A stretch of DNA of 64,000 nucleotides, taken from contig JADKGZ010000019.1 of assembly GCA_016722025.1 (NCBI GenBank), positions 24,504 through 88,503 of the forward strand, given 5' to 3'. The stretch is from Acidimicrobiaceae bacterium (lineage in GTDB: Bacteria > Actinomycetota > Acidimicrobiia > Acidimicrobiales > Ilumatobacteraceae). The notes under the pieces were generated by a model. It was not told the DNA's origin. It was given only the letters and a program-made list of their open reading frames with translations, and did not search any database. Below are positions 19,072 to 27,252 of this stretch, piece after piece. Position 1 is the stretch's first letter, and each line of letters begins with the position of its first letter. The position numbers and the translations under genes are program-made.

Positions 19072-20988
19072 ATGAGGAAACAGCTCGTCCGCAGCGCACG
19101 GTACGTGGTGGTGGCCGCGATGGTCGCCATCGCGACGGCGCCCAGCACGGCCGATGCCACACTCGGCGCACCATCGATCACCGGCGCAGCTCCGGCCGCG
19201 TTCACCCCGCTCACGCCGTGCCGTCTGGTCGACACGCGCACCGACCCGGTGCAGCGCGTCGACGAAGGCACCATTCGGCTGCAGGTGACGGGCGCATGCG
19301 ACATACCTGCCACTGCGTCGGCGGTGGCCATCACCGTGGTGGCCACCGCCACCACCCAAGAAGGCTTCGTGGCCGCCTATCCGTCGTCGGCTGCCAGGCC
19401 GCTGGCCTCCGTGCTCAACTACTCGGCTGGCGACACACGTGCCAACGGCACCATCCTGGCGTTGTCGCCGGCCGGCCAGATCGACCTGCACACGTCCACA
19501 GTCGCCGCGCTGGTGATCGATACCACCGGCTACTTCTCCCCCACGCCCGACGGGGCGGCCACCGCCGGCCGTTTCGTCCCGCTGCCGCCCACGCGATTGG
19601 TCGACACGCGCGCCGGAGGCGGCGCCGGCAAGCTGGAAGCAGGCTCGCCCTTCGTTGTCTCGTCACCGGGCAACGTGCCGGCTGATGCCATCGCCGTCGC
19701 CGTCAACCTCACCGCGGTCGAGCCCGAGCGCAGCGGCTACCTGTCGGTGTCGGCCGCCGGCCTTCCGGCAGGCGACACGTCGGTGCTGAACTTCCCCGCA
19801 GCGGGCCAACCCCGAGCGGCCACCACGATCGTGCCGGTCGACGCCCGCGGCTTCGCAGTGCTGGCACAGGCTCGCACTCACCTGCTCGTCGACATCTCCG
19901 GGTACTTCACAGGGCCGTCGGCCGCAAGTGGCACCGACGGGCTGCTGGTCGCGATCAGTCCGACCCGCCTGCTCGACACCCGCACATCGGGTGCGCCCAT
20001 CTACGCACAAGGCGGCATCGAGCTGGCGACACCCGCCGATGCCGCCGTCGTCGTGCTCAACGTCACGATGATCCCCACCGGGCCGGGCTGGTTGGCAGCG
20101 GTGCCTGCCGGCACCATCGCAGGTACACCCGCGGTGTCGGCCACCAATGCCGGCCAGGCCAACCGACCCGTCGCCAACATGGCCGTCTCCCCCACCTCCG
20201 GTCGCGGCGTCGAGGTCTACAGCGCAGTGCAGTCTCAGGTGGTGGTCGATCTCAACGCCTACTTCACCGGCACCCCGATGACCGCGACCATCGCGCCTCG
20301 CGGCAACACCAAGCCGGTCATGCCGGCGGTTGGCGGCTGCCTCAGCGGCCCCGCCCCGCGCGATTCCACCGGTCGCTGGTTCTTGCAGACCGTCAACACC
20401 TGGAGCAAGATCGGGTACTACCCCGGCACCGGGCCGAGTGGGCCGGTCGTGGTGGTGGGCGACTCGCTCACCTGGCAGTCGATCATTCCGGCGATGAACA
20501 CGCTGATCGATCGCGGCTACGGCCCGATCTGTCTCGATGGGGTCATCAGCCGCAGCACGCTCTCGGGATCCGCATCGATCACATCGGCGCGCAGCGGCAT
20601 CGAGCGGATCAAGGCATCGCACCCGTTCTGGCGGATGCCCGCAGTGCGGTGGGTGGTGGCGATGGGCACCAACGACATCGCTGTCACCAACACCAACGTC
20701 GCTGCCACGCGGCAGCGCATCGACGGGATCGTCGCCGCAATCGGGTCCGGCGATCATCTCATCGGCTGGATCAACCTGCGCACCCGGCGCGGTGCGCCGT
20801 GGACCGCGCGCGAAGACGTGTTCAACCAGCAGATCGCGGCGACTCCGGGCGTGTACACGATCGACTGGGCGTCGTTGGTGGCGCCATCCCCCGCCTCGTA
20901 CGTGTGGCAGGCCGACCTCATCCACCTGACGGTGCTGGGCCAGCAGGCGCGATCAGACCTGACGGCGACTCAGCTCGACCAGCACTGA
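19072..20988 (+). CDS. Secreted protein with three repeated beta modules and an SGNH/GDSL hydrolase domain
   Basis: A signal peptide (about residues 1-33, starting MRKQLVRSARY) precedes three modules of roughly 110-130 residues. Each opens with an R-L-V/L-DTR motif (CRLVDTR, TRLVDTR, TRLLDTR) and closes with an aromatic strand such as GYFSP or GYFTG. The C-terminal 200 residues form an SGNH hydrolase: GDSLTWQS carries the nucleophile serine, GTNDIA is block III, and DLIHLT supplies the Asp-His pair. The modules may bind carbohydrate or cell wall, with the hydrolase removing acyl groups; this is inference. GGGAG precedes ATG 19072. Confidence 0.8.
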   Translation: MRKQLVRSARYVVVAAMVAIATAPSTADATLGAPSITGAAPAAFTPLTPCRLVDTRTDPVQRVDEGTIRLQVTGACDIPATASAVAITVVATATTQEGFVAAYPSSAARPLASVLNYSAGDTRANGTILALSPAGQIDLHTSTVAALVIDTTGYFSPTPDGAATAGRFVPLPPTRLVDTRAGGGAGKLEAGSPFVVSSPGNVPADAIAVAVNLTAVEPERSGYLSVSAAGLPAGDTSVLNFPAAGQPRAATTIVPVDARGFAVLAQARTHLLVDISGYFTGPSAASGTDGLLVAISPTRLLDTRTSGAPIYAQGGIELATPADAAVVVLNVTMIPTGPGWLAAVPAGTIAGTPAVSATNAGQANRPVANMAVSPTSGRGVEVYSAVQSQVVVDLNAYFTGTPMTATIAPRGNTKPVMPAVGGCLSGPAPRDSTGRWFLQTVNTWSKIGYYPGTGPSGPVVVVGDSLTWQSIIPAMNTLIDRGYGPICLDGVISRSTLSGSASITSARSGIERIKASHPFWRMPAVRWVVAMGTNDIAVTNTNVAATRQRIDGIVAAIGSGDHLIGWINLRTRRGAPWTAREDVFNQQIAATPGVYTIDWASLVAPSPASYVWQADLIHLTVLGQQARSDLTATQLDQH

Positions 20989-21061
20989 TCCGGCGCCGGT
21001 TGCGCCACTTCCGTTTGTGTCGAAGTCCCGAATCTCCAACCGCTGGTCACGGGCCGACAGC

Positions 21062-21073
21062 CTTTACGTAAAA
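21062..21073. repeat. Palindrome in a convergent intergenic gap
   Basis: CTTTACGTAAAG is a perfect 12-bp palindrome, extendable to 16 bp with one mismatch. It lies between the convergent SGNH and thioredoxin genes. It lacks a T-run, so it is not a typical terminator. Confidence 0.5.
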
Positions 21074-21086
21074 GCTGGGGTGGGGG

Positions 21087-21791
21087 TCAGAAGAGGCGGG
21101 CGGTGAGCTTCTTGCGGTAGGCGGCGGTGCGCGGGTCGTCGGGACCCATCAGCTCGAGCAGATCGACGTACTGCTGCCGTGCCACTTCGTCGGCCTTCAC
21201 CTGGTCGAGCAAGCCGATGAGCGTGGCCTCGTGGTCGTCGTCGGGGGCCACGTGCACCCTGGCCTTGGCAGCCGTGTGACGAGTGCGATCGGACTCGGGG
21301 ATGCGAGCCAGGAACTGCAGCGCCTGCTCGTTCTCGCCGCGGGCGATGAGCAGCTCCGCCAGGCCGACGATGGCATCCTCGTTGCCGGGCTCGATCTCGA
21401 GCGCTGCACGGAAGGCCCCTTCGGTGCCTTCGGCCAGCAGCGCGGCCAACGTGGCCTCGCCTTCGGTGGGCAGCAACGAGTCGACGAACTGCTGCACGAC
21501 GTGCTCGGGATACGCGCCCATGAACCCATCGACGACCGCGCCGTCCTTCAAGGCGTACACCGCGGGGATGGATTGCACCTCGAACGCCTGCGAGATGGCC
21601 GGGTTCTGGTCGGTGTCGACCTTCACCAGCACCACCTTGCCACCGGTGGCCTCGACGACCTTCTCGATGATGGGGCCGAGCGTGCGACAGGGGCCGCACC
21701 ACGGCGCCCACAGATCGACGATGACGGGCACCGTGTGCGAACGCTCGATGACTTCGGTCTGGAAGGTTGCGTCGGTGACATCGATGACCAT
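21087..21791 (-). CDS. Thioredoxin with C-terminal TPR domain (YbbN/CnoX-like)
   Basis: The N-terminal thioredoxin domain has the WCGPC active site at residues 31-35. The C-terminal half contains helical repeats (for example TEGAFRAALEIEPGNEDAIVG). This arrangement matches co-chaperones that protect proteins from oxidation. I start at ATG 21791 (MVIDVTDATF). No signal peptide is visible, so it acts in the cytoplasm. Confidence 0.9.
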   Translation of the reverse strand: MVIDVTDATFQTEVIERSHTVPVIVDLWAPWCGPCRTLGPIIEKVVEATGGKVVLVKVDTDQNPAISQAFEVQSIPAVYALKDGAVVDGFMGAYPEHVVQQFVDSLLPTEGEATLAALLAEGTEGAFRAALEIEPGNEDAIVGLAELLIARGENEQALQFLARIPESDRTRHTAAKARVHVAPDDDHEATLIGLLDQVKADEVARQQYVDLLELMGPDDPRTAAYRKKLTARLF

Positions 21792-21851
21792 GACGGGCAC
21801 GATACCGGTGAACGGCGTAGCCCACGAGGAACAGCGGTACCGTACGACGCA

Positions 21852-22886
21852 ATGAGCTCCGTGCACGGCGTCGACGTACCCGCAGTCAGCAACTGGTTGC
21901 AGGCGCATGTGGCCGGCGCGGTCGCGCCGTTCGCCTTCGACATCATCGCCGGCGGTCACTCCAACCTCACGTTCAAGGTCACCGGCGCCGACGGCCGCCG
22001 CTTCGTACTGCGCCGGCCGCCGCTGGGGCACGTGCTGGCCAGCGCCCACGACATGGGGCGCGAGCACCGCATCATCAGTGGCCTGCAGCGCACGGCGGTG
22101 CCCGTGGCACCGGCGCTCGGGTTCTGCGACGACGTGTCGGTCAACGGCTCACCGTTCTACGTGATGGGTTTCGTGGATGGCTTCGTGCTGCGCGATCGGG
22201 CCACCTCCGAAGCCGTACTCACCGTCGATGCCCGCCGCACCGCCAGCGAGTCGCTGGTCGACACGATGGCTGCCATCCACTCCGTCGATCTGCAGGCGGC
22301 CGGCCTGCACGAGCTGGGCCGCCACGAGGGGTACATCGCCCGCCAGCTCAAGCGCTGGTACGGCCAGTGGAACCAGCAGCAGACCCGGGCCCTGCCGGCG
22401 GTCGACCGTGTGCACGACGAACTGTCACGGCGCATCCCCGAGCAAGGGCCGGCCACCATCGTGCACGGCGACTACCGCCTCGACAACTGCATGGTCGCCG
22501 GCACCGGCCAAGTGGTTGCCGTGCTCGACTGGGAGATCTGCACCCTCGGCGACCCGCTGGCCGACCTGGGGTTGCTGCAGGTGTACTGGACCGGCCCCAA
22601 CGACCCTGCCTCGGCCTGGACCGGCTCTGCCACCACCGCCCCCGGGTTCTACGACCGGGCGCAGCTGGCCCAGCGCTACGCGCAGGTCAGCGGCCGCGAT
22701 CTCAGCAACCTGCCGTTCTACGTGTCGTTCGCGTACTGGAAGCTGGCGTGCATCCTGGAAGGTGTGTACGCCCGGTACGCGGGTGGCGCCCTCGGGGCAC
22801 GCGACGCAGCCGAGCTGCTGCCGTTCAAGCAGCAGGTGGAAGCCGCCGCCGCAGCGGCCGAGCAGATGTTGGAGCAGCTGACATGA
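21852..22886 (+). CDS. Phosphotransferase family protein (APH-like, ACAD10/11 type)
   Basis: A kinase-like fold of 344 aa. The catalytic loop is HGDYRLDNCM and the metal-binding motif VLDWEICTLGDP, as in aminoglycoside phosphotransferase-like proteins linked to acyl-CoA dehydrogenases. It likely phosphorylates a small hydroxylated compound rather than conferring antibiotic resistance. The stop overlaps the PAC2 start by 4 bp (ATGA). Confidence 0.85.
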   Translation: MSSVHGVDVPAVSNWLQAHVAGAVAPFAFDIIAGGHSNLTFKVTGADGRRFVLRRPPLGHVLASAHDMGREHRIISGLQRTAVPVAPALGFCDDVSVNGSPFYVMGFVDGFVLRDRATSEAVLTVDARRTASESLVDTMAAIHSVDLQAAGLHELGRHEGYIARQLKRWYGQWNQQQTRALPAVDRVHDELSRRIPEQGPATIVHGDYRLDNCMVAGTGQVVAVLDWEICTLGDPLADLGLLQVYWTGPNDPASAWTGSATTAPGFYDRAQLAQRYAQVSGRDLSNLPFYVSFAYWKLACILEGVYARYAGGALGARDAAELLPFKQQVEAAAAAAEQMLEQLT

Positions 22887-23764
22887 ACTCGCGCTACGAG
22901 CTGCACGGCGAGCTGCCGTCGCTCGATCGACCCGTACTGGTGGTGCACCTGCATGGCTGGATCGACGCCAGCGGTGCCGCTGCCGCTGCCATGGCCGCAC
23001 TCGACAGTGCGTGCAACACCACGACCCTGGCCACGTTCGACGGCGACACCTTCATCGACTACCGGGCCCGCCGGCCGACGATGGAGCTGCGCGAGGGCGT
23101 CAACACCCGACTCGTCTGGAACGACATCGAGTTGAAGGTGGGTGCCGACAGCCGCGGCCATCCCGTGCTCACGCTCACCGGGCCCGAGCCGGATTCCCAG
23201 TGGCGAGCCTTCGCCGGCGCCGTCACGCAACTGGCCTTGCAGCTGGGCGTGTATCAGATGGTCGCACTGGGTTCGTACCCCTTCGCCTCACCGCACACGA
23301 GGCCGGCGCGCCTGTCCAGCAGCTCGCCATCGGCCGACGTGGTGGGCGCGCTGCCCTACCTGAAGAACTCGGTCGACGTGCCGGCGGGCATGAGCGCCGT
23401 GCTCGAGCACGGCCTCACCGAAGCCGGCATCGCTTCGCTCGGGCTGTGGGTGCAGGTGCCGCACTACGTCAGTGCCATGAGCTACCCGGCTGCATCGGCG
23501 GCGTTGCTCGACGGCCTCCGCGAGGTCACCGGCATCACCATCGACGGCAGCGGTCTGGCCGGCGAGGCCGAGATCCAACGCCAGCGCATCGACGTGCTCG
23601 TGGGCGGCAACGACGAGCACCGGGCGATGGTGCAGCAGCTCGAGTCGTTGTACGACGAGGCCGAGCAGCAGACCATCGATCTCGATCGGGCCATCAACGA
23701 CCTGCCCAGCGGCGACGAGCTGGCAGCCGAGTTCGAGCAGTTCCTGCGCGACCAGAGCGAGTGA
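22883..23764 (+). CDS. PAC2 family protein (proteasome assembly chaperone-like)
   Basis: A 293-aa protein with the PAC2 layout: an N-terminal strand VLVVHLHGWIDASG and a central GSYPFASPHTRP. A C-terminal coiled region (SLYDEAEQQTIDLDRAI) follows. Actinobacterial PAC2 proteins relate to proteasome assembly chaperones, though their role is not settled. No proteasome gene is in the window. It ends 1 bp before the convergent LysR gene. Confidence 0.8.
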   Translation: MNSRYELHGELPSLDRPVLVVHLHGWIDASGAAAAAMAALDSACNTTTLATFDGDTFIDYRARRPTMELREGVNTRLVWNDIELKVGADSRGHPVLTLTGPEPDSQWRAFAGAVTQLALQLGVYQMVALGSYPFASPHTRPARLSSSSPSADVVGALPYLKNSVDVPAGMSAVLEHGLTEAGIASLGLWVQVPHYVSAMSYPAASAALLDGLREVTGITIDGSGLAGEAEIQRQRIDVLVGGNDEHRAMVQQLESLYDEAEQQTIDLDRAINDLPSGDELAAEFEQFLRDQSE

Positions 23765-23765
23765 G

Positions 23766-24695
23766 TCAGACGCCTGCGCGAGCGGGCTGATGCTCGGGCA
23801 GTTGCAAAAGCGCGCACACCGCCTGCGCCAGCTCGATGAACCGCTCGGCAGCGGGTGGCAGCGTTCGCCCCTTGCGCCGGGCCAGCACCAGCACCCGCGG
23901 CGCGATGGGCGGATCCATCGTGGACACCACCACTCCAGGATCGGTGCGATCGACCGCGAGGTGCGGCAGGATGGCGCACCCCATGCCCGCCCGCACCATC
24001 GCCTGCACGGCAGCGTTGTCGTTGGTGCGAAACACGTAGTCGGGTTCGACGCCCAGGTCGCGCAGCGCCCGATCGATCGAGAGCTGGCAGGCGCACGGCG
24101 ACTGCCCGATCATCGCCACGCCACCCAGGCGGCCGGGGTCGACGACCGGCGCGATGCCGGTGTTGGGGCTCACCAGCACGAACGGGTCGACGAGCAGCGT
24201 GACCGACTCGACCGCCGGGTCGTCGGGCTCGCCGATCAGGAACGTGAGGTCGAGCTCGTCGGCGAGCAGGCGGCCGACGAGCACATCGTTCTCGTCCTCC
24301 TCCTCGCAGCGCACGGCCAGCCCGGGGCGCTCGCCGCGCAGGCGGCCCACCACCGCCGGCAGCACGTTGACCGAGACGCTCTGGAACGACCCGACGACGA
24401 GCCGGCCGACCTCGCCGGCACGCAACGAGCGCAGACCGTCTTCCGTGATGCGCAACTGCTCGAACACCGATGTTGCGTAGTCGAGCAGGAGCACGCCGGT
24501 GGGCGTGAGCTCGACCCGTTTGGGACCACCGGGCCGGTCGAACACCCGGTCGCCCACGGCGCGCTCGAGCCCGGCGATCTGCTGGCTGATGGCCGACTGC
24601 GTGAAGCCCAACCGCTCGGCGGCGCGCCCGAACGACCCCTCCTGAGCGATCGCCTGCAACGCTCGGAGTTGGCGGACGTCGACGTCGTGCAGCAT
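23766..24695 (-). CDS. LysR-family transcriptional regulator
   Basis: The N-terminal helix-turn-helix is typical (SFGRAAERLGFTQSAISQQI), followed by an effector-binding domain of about 200 residues. LysR regulators usually control a divergent gene and themselves. The divergent 86-aa protein gene starts 81 bp away. The inducer is unknown. Confidence 0.9.
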   Translation of the reverse strand: MLHDVDVRQLRALQAIAQEGSFGRAAERLGFTQSAISQQIAGLERAVGDRVFDRPGGPKRVELTPTGVLLLDYATSVFEQLRITEDGLRSLRAGEVGRLVVGSFQSVSVNVLPAVVGRLRGERPGLAVRCEEEDENDVLVGRLLADELDLTFLIGEPDDPAVESVTLLVDPFVLVSPNTGIAPVVDPGRLGGVAMIGQSPCACQLSIDRALRDLGVEPDYVFRTNDNAAVQAMVRAGMGCAILPHLAVDRTDPGVVVSTMDPPIAPRVLVLARRKGRTLPPAAERFIELAQAVCALLQLPEHQPARAGV

Positions 24696-24776
24696 TCGAG
24701 CATCATAAGCAAAGACGATCGAATAGACAAGAGATCATCGCTGTACAGAATGAATGTCGATCCGTACGGTGGAGCC

Positions 24777-25037
24777 ATGAGCACCAACCAGTCCCACCGC
24801 AACGACCCGTCGTGGCTCGCCGAGCTGGCGACGGCCATCGCCGAGCACGGTCTTGACGAGCGCGAGGCCGATGTCGTCGTGCTGGCCAACCAGCTGCACT
24901 GCGAAGGCAACCGCCAGCTCGTGCTCGACATCGTGCGCGACCGCACCCAGCCCACCATCGCTCGCGAGCGAGCATTCGGCGTGATGCACGGCATCGCGCT
25001 GGCCGGCCGCACCTCGCACCGCTCGGTTGCCGCCTGA
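24777..25037 (+). CDS. Hypothetical protein, 86 aa
   Basis: A small soluble protein starting MSTNQSHRNDPSW, with GGTGGA as ribosome binding site. It contains one cysteine (LHCEGNRQLVLDIV) and no recognisable motif. It is divergent from the LysR gene and therefore its most likely target. I do not recognise the family. Confidence 0.55.
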   Translation: MSTNQSHRNDPSWLAELATAIAEHGLDEREADVVVLANQLHCEGNRQLVLDIVRDRTQPTIARERAFGVMHGIALAGRTSHRSVAA

Positions 25038-25058
25038 GCCCAAGCGGCACACCTCTGA

Positions 25059-26078
25059 TCAGAACTGGAGCAGGTTGTCCTGCGTGACCACCACGTTGGC
25101 CGCCAGGCCGGGTCGCTTGCTGGTGAGGGTTGCCGTCATCAGCGGCCCCGCCGCCGAGATGTCGACGACGGTGAGCACTTCCGACCAGGGCGCGCTGCTG
25201 ACCAACGAGACGCCCGACTCGATGTGGGCACGGAACGCGGCAACCGCCGCCGTCGCCATCGCCGGCGTGGCGTACAGCAGCGCGACCGTGACGGTGGACG
25301 CGTCACCCTGGAACGTCTCGCCCAGGCCGGCCAGCGACCAGCTCTCCGCCGCCTCGGGCGCAACGAGGATGCCGTTGGCCACCTTCGCCGCGTCGAGCGC
25401 TCCGGCCACCGCAAGGTAGTTGGCGTCGTCGGCCAACGACGGCGCTGCATTCGCGACCGCACCGACAGCGGCTTCCACCGACGCACGGGTACGACCCCAG
25501 TAGAGCGTGTCGCCTTCGATCGCCAGTCGCAGCGGCTGGCCGACGCGGCGGATCGGCGAGACGCTCCCGAAATCCGAGGCACCATCGTCGCCGAGCGACA
25601 GGTACGTGACCGCGCCGACCTGCTCCTTGGTGGTCGCCTCACCGCCGGGTGACGCCTCGAGGCCCTTCTGGATGGCGCCCGACTTCATCGTGCCCACCAG
25701 CACGGCCACCGTGTCGGGAAGCACCCCGTACTCCAGGGCGACTGCGATCTGACGGGTGTCGAAGCCGGCGAACTGGGCGAACTCGGGCTCGCGGATGCCG
25801 GAACGCACCGCGTCGGGCAGGAACACCTGGCCGGACGAGTTCTCGACGAGGAGCGCCAGATCGTCGTCGAAGTTGTCGGGAAGCTGCCCGGCGCGCACGA
25901 CGGTGAGGTTGCCGTAGTAGACCGGGTTGCCTCGGCTGTCGGCGGTGTCGGGTACCGCGTGCAGCAGCCCCGCCAACGACGGCCCGTCGCCGATGGGCGA
26001 CGAACCACTTCGGTTCGAATCACTGCATGCCGGCACGAGCAGCAGCACGGACGATCCCAACACCCAGAGACGCTTCAT
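25059..26078 (-). CDS. Lipoprotein of unknown function, 339 aa
   Basis: The signal MKRLWVLGSSVLLLVPAC ends in a lipobox. The mature protein is soluble with alternating strands (for example VAVLVGTMKSGAIQKGLE and AAVAAFRAHIESG). It resembles secreted actinobacterial proteins of unknown role. I start at ATG 26078. Confidence 0.6.
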   Translation of the reverse strand: MKRLWVLGSSVLLLVPACSDSNRSGSSPIGDGPSLAGLLHAVPDTADSRGNPVYYGNLTVVRAGQLPDNFDDDLALLVENSSGQVFLPDAVRSGIREPEFAQFAGFDTRQIAVALEYGVLPDTVAVLVGTMKSGAIQKGLEASPGGEATTKEQVGAVTYLSLGDDGASDFGSVSPIRRVGQPLRLAIEGDTLYWGRTRASVEAAVGAVANAAPSLADDANYLAVAGALDAAKVANGILVAPEAAESWSLAGLGETFQGDASTVTVALLYATPAMATAAVAAFRAHIESGVSLVSSAPWSEVLTVVDISAAGPLMTATLTSKRPGLAANVVVTQDNLLQF

Positions 26079-26152
26079 GGACCAGAAAGTAGTGCGTCTC
26101 GGCGGCACAGATCGCCGATGGGTACGCTGACGCAACACATCAGGAGGGGCTC

Positions 26153-27174
26153 ATGAAGGTCGACGGGGGAATCGGGAACAACCTGCACCACGCAGGTGCG
26201 CAAGCCAAGGAGCTGGAGGCTGCCGGCTATACCGGCGCCTGGACGGCCGAGACCAGTCACGACCCGTTCTTCCCGCTGCTGCTCGCCGCCGGCGAAACCA
26301 CCGACAGGTGGAGCTCGGCACGTCGATCGCCGTGGCCTTCGCGCGCAACCCGATGACGCTCGCCAACATCGGCTGGGATCTGCAGTCGTACTCCAAGGGC
26401 CGCTTCATTCTCGGCCTCGGCAGCCAGATCAAGCCGCACATCACCAAGCGCTTCAGCATGGAGTGGAGCCACCCGGCGCCGCGCATGCGCGAGATGATCC
26501 TGGCCATGCGGGCCATCTGGGACACGTGGGAGAACGGCACTCCCCTCGCCTTCCGCGGCGACTACTACACGCACACGCTGATGACGCCGTTCTTCACACC
26601 CGAGCGCGCCGACCTCGCCGGGTTCGGCGTGCCCAAGATCTTCCTGGCAGGCGTCGGCGAGCTGATGACCGAAGTGGCCGGTGAGGTGTGCGACGGCTTC
26701 CTCTGCCACGGCTTCACCACCGAGAAGTACCTGCGCGAGGTCACCATCCCCGCGCTCGCCCGCGGTCGCGCCAAGGCCGGCAAGACGATGGAGGGCTTCG
26801 AGATCGTGGGCCCTTCGTTCGTGGTCACCGGCAACAGCGAGGAGGAGATGGCTGCGGCCATCGCCGGCACCCGCCAGCAGATCGCGTTCTACGGCAGCAC
26901 CCCTGCCTACCGCAACGTGCTCGATGCGCACGGCTGGGGCGGCCTGCAGGACGAGCTCAACTCGCTGTCGAAGATGGGCAAGTGGGTCGACATGGGCAAC
27001 CTCATCACCGACGAGATCCTCAACACGTTCGCCGTCGTCGGCGAGCCCGAGACCATCGCCCCCGAGCTGCACCGCCGCTACGGCGATGTCATCCAGCGGA
27101 TCAGCTTCTACGCGCCGTACAAGAGCGACCCCGAGCGTTGGGCCACGGTGCTCGAGGCGCTCAAGTCCGCCTGA
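26153..27174 (+). pseudogene. F420-dependent LLM-class oxidoreductase, frameshifted
   Basis: A luciferase-like monooxygenase of about 340 aa. The N-terminal 50 residues (MKVDGGIGNNLHHAGAQAKE) are in one frame. The rest, from ELGTSIAVAFARNPM, is in another, and the shift is near 26306. Later motifs (FILGLGSQIKPHI and GVPKIFLAGVG) fit F420-binding LLM proteins such as those sharing the TIGR03617 pattern. AGGAGGGG precedes ATG 26153. One missing base explains the break; the rest of the protein is well conserved, so an error is likely. Confidence 0.8.
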
Positions 27175-27252
27175 CGTCCACTCGCCCACAAGTCGCACGA
27201 CACGCCGGCCGACCGTGCCCGCGTCAGAACATCCGTTCGATATGGTGAGCGC

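Noticed and set aside
20989..21086. Rho-independent terminator at the CTTTACGTAAAG palindrome
   Set aside because: The stem is AT-rich and short, and no T-run follows on either strand.
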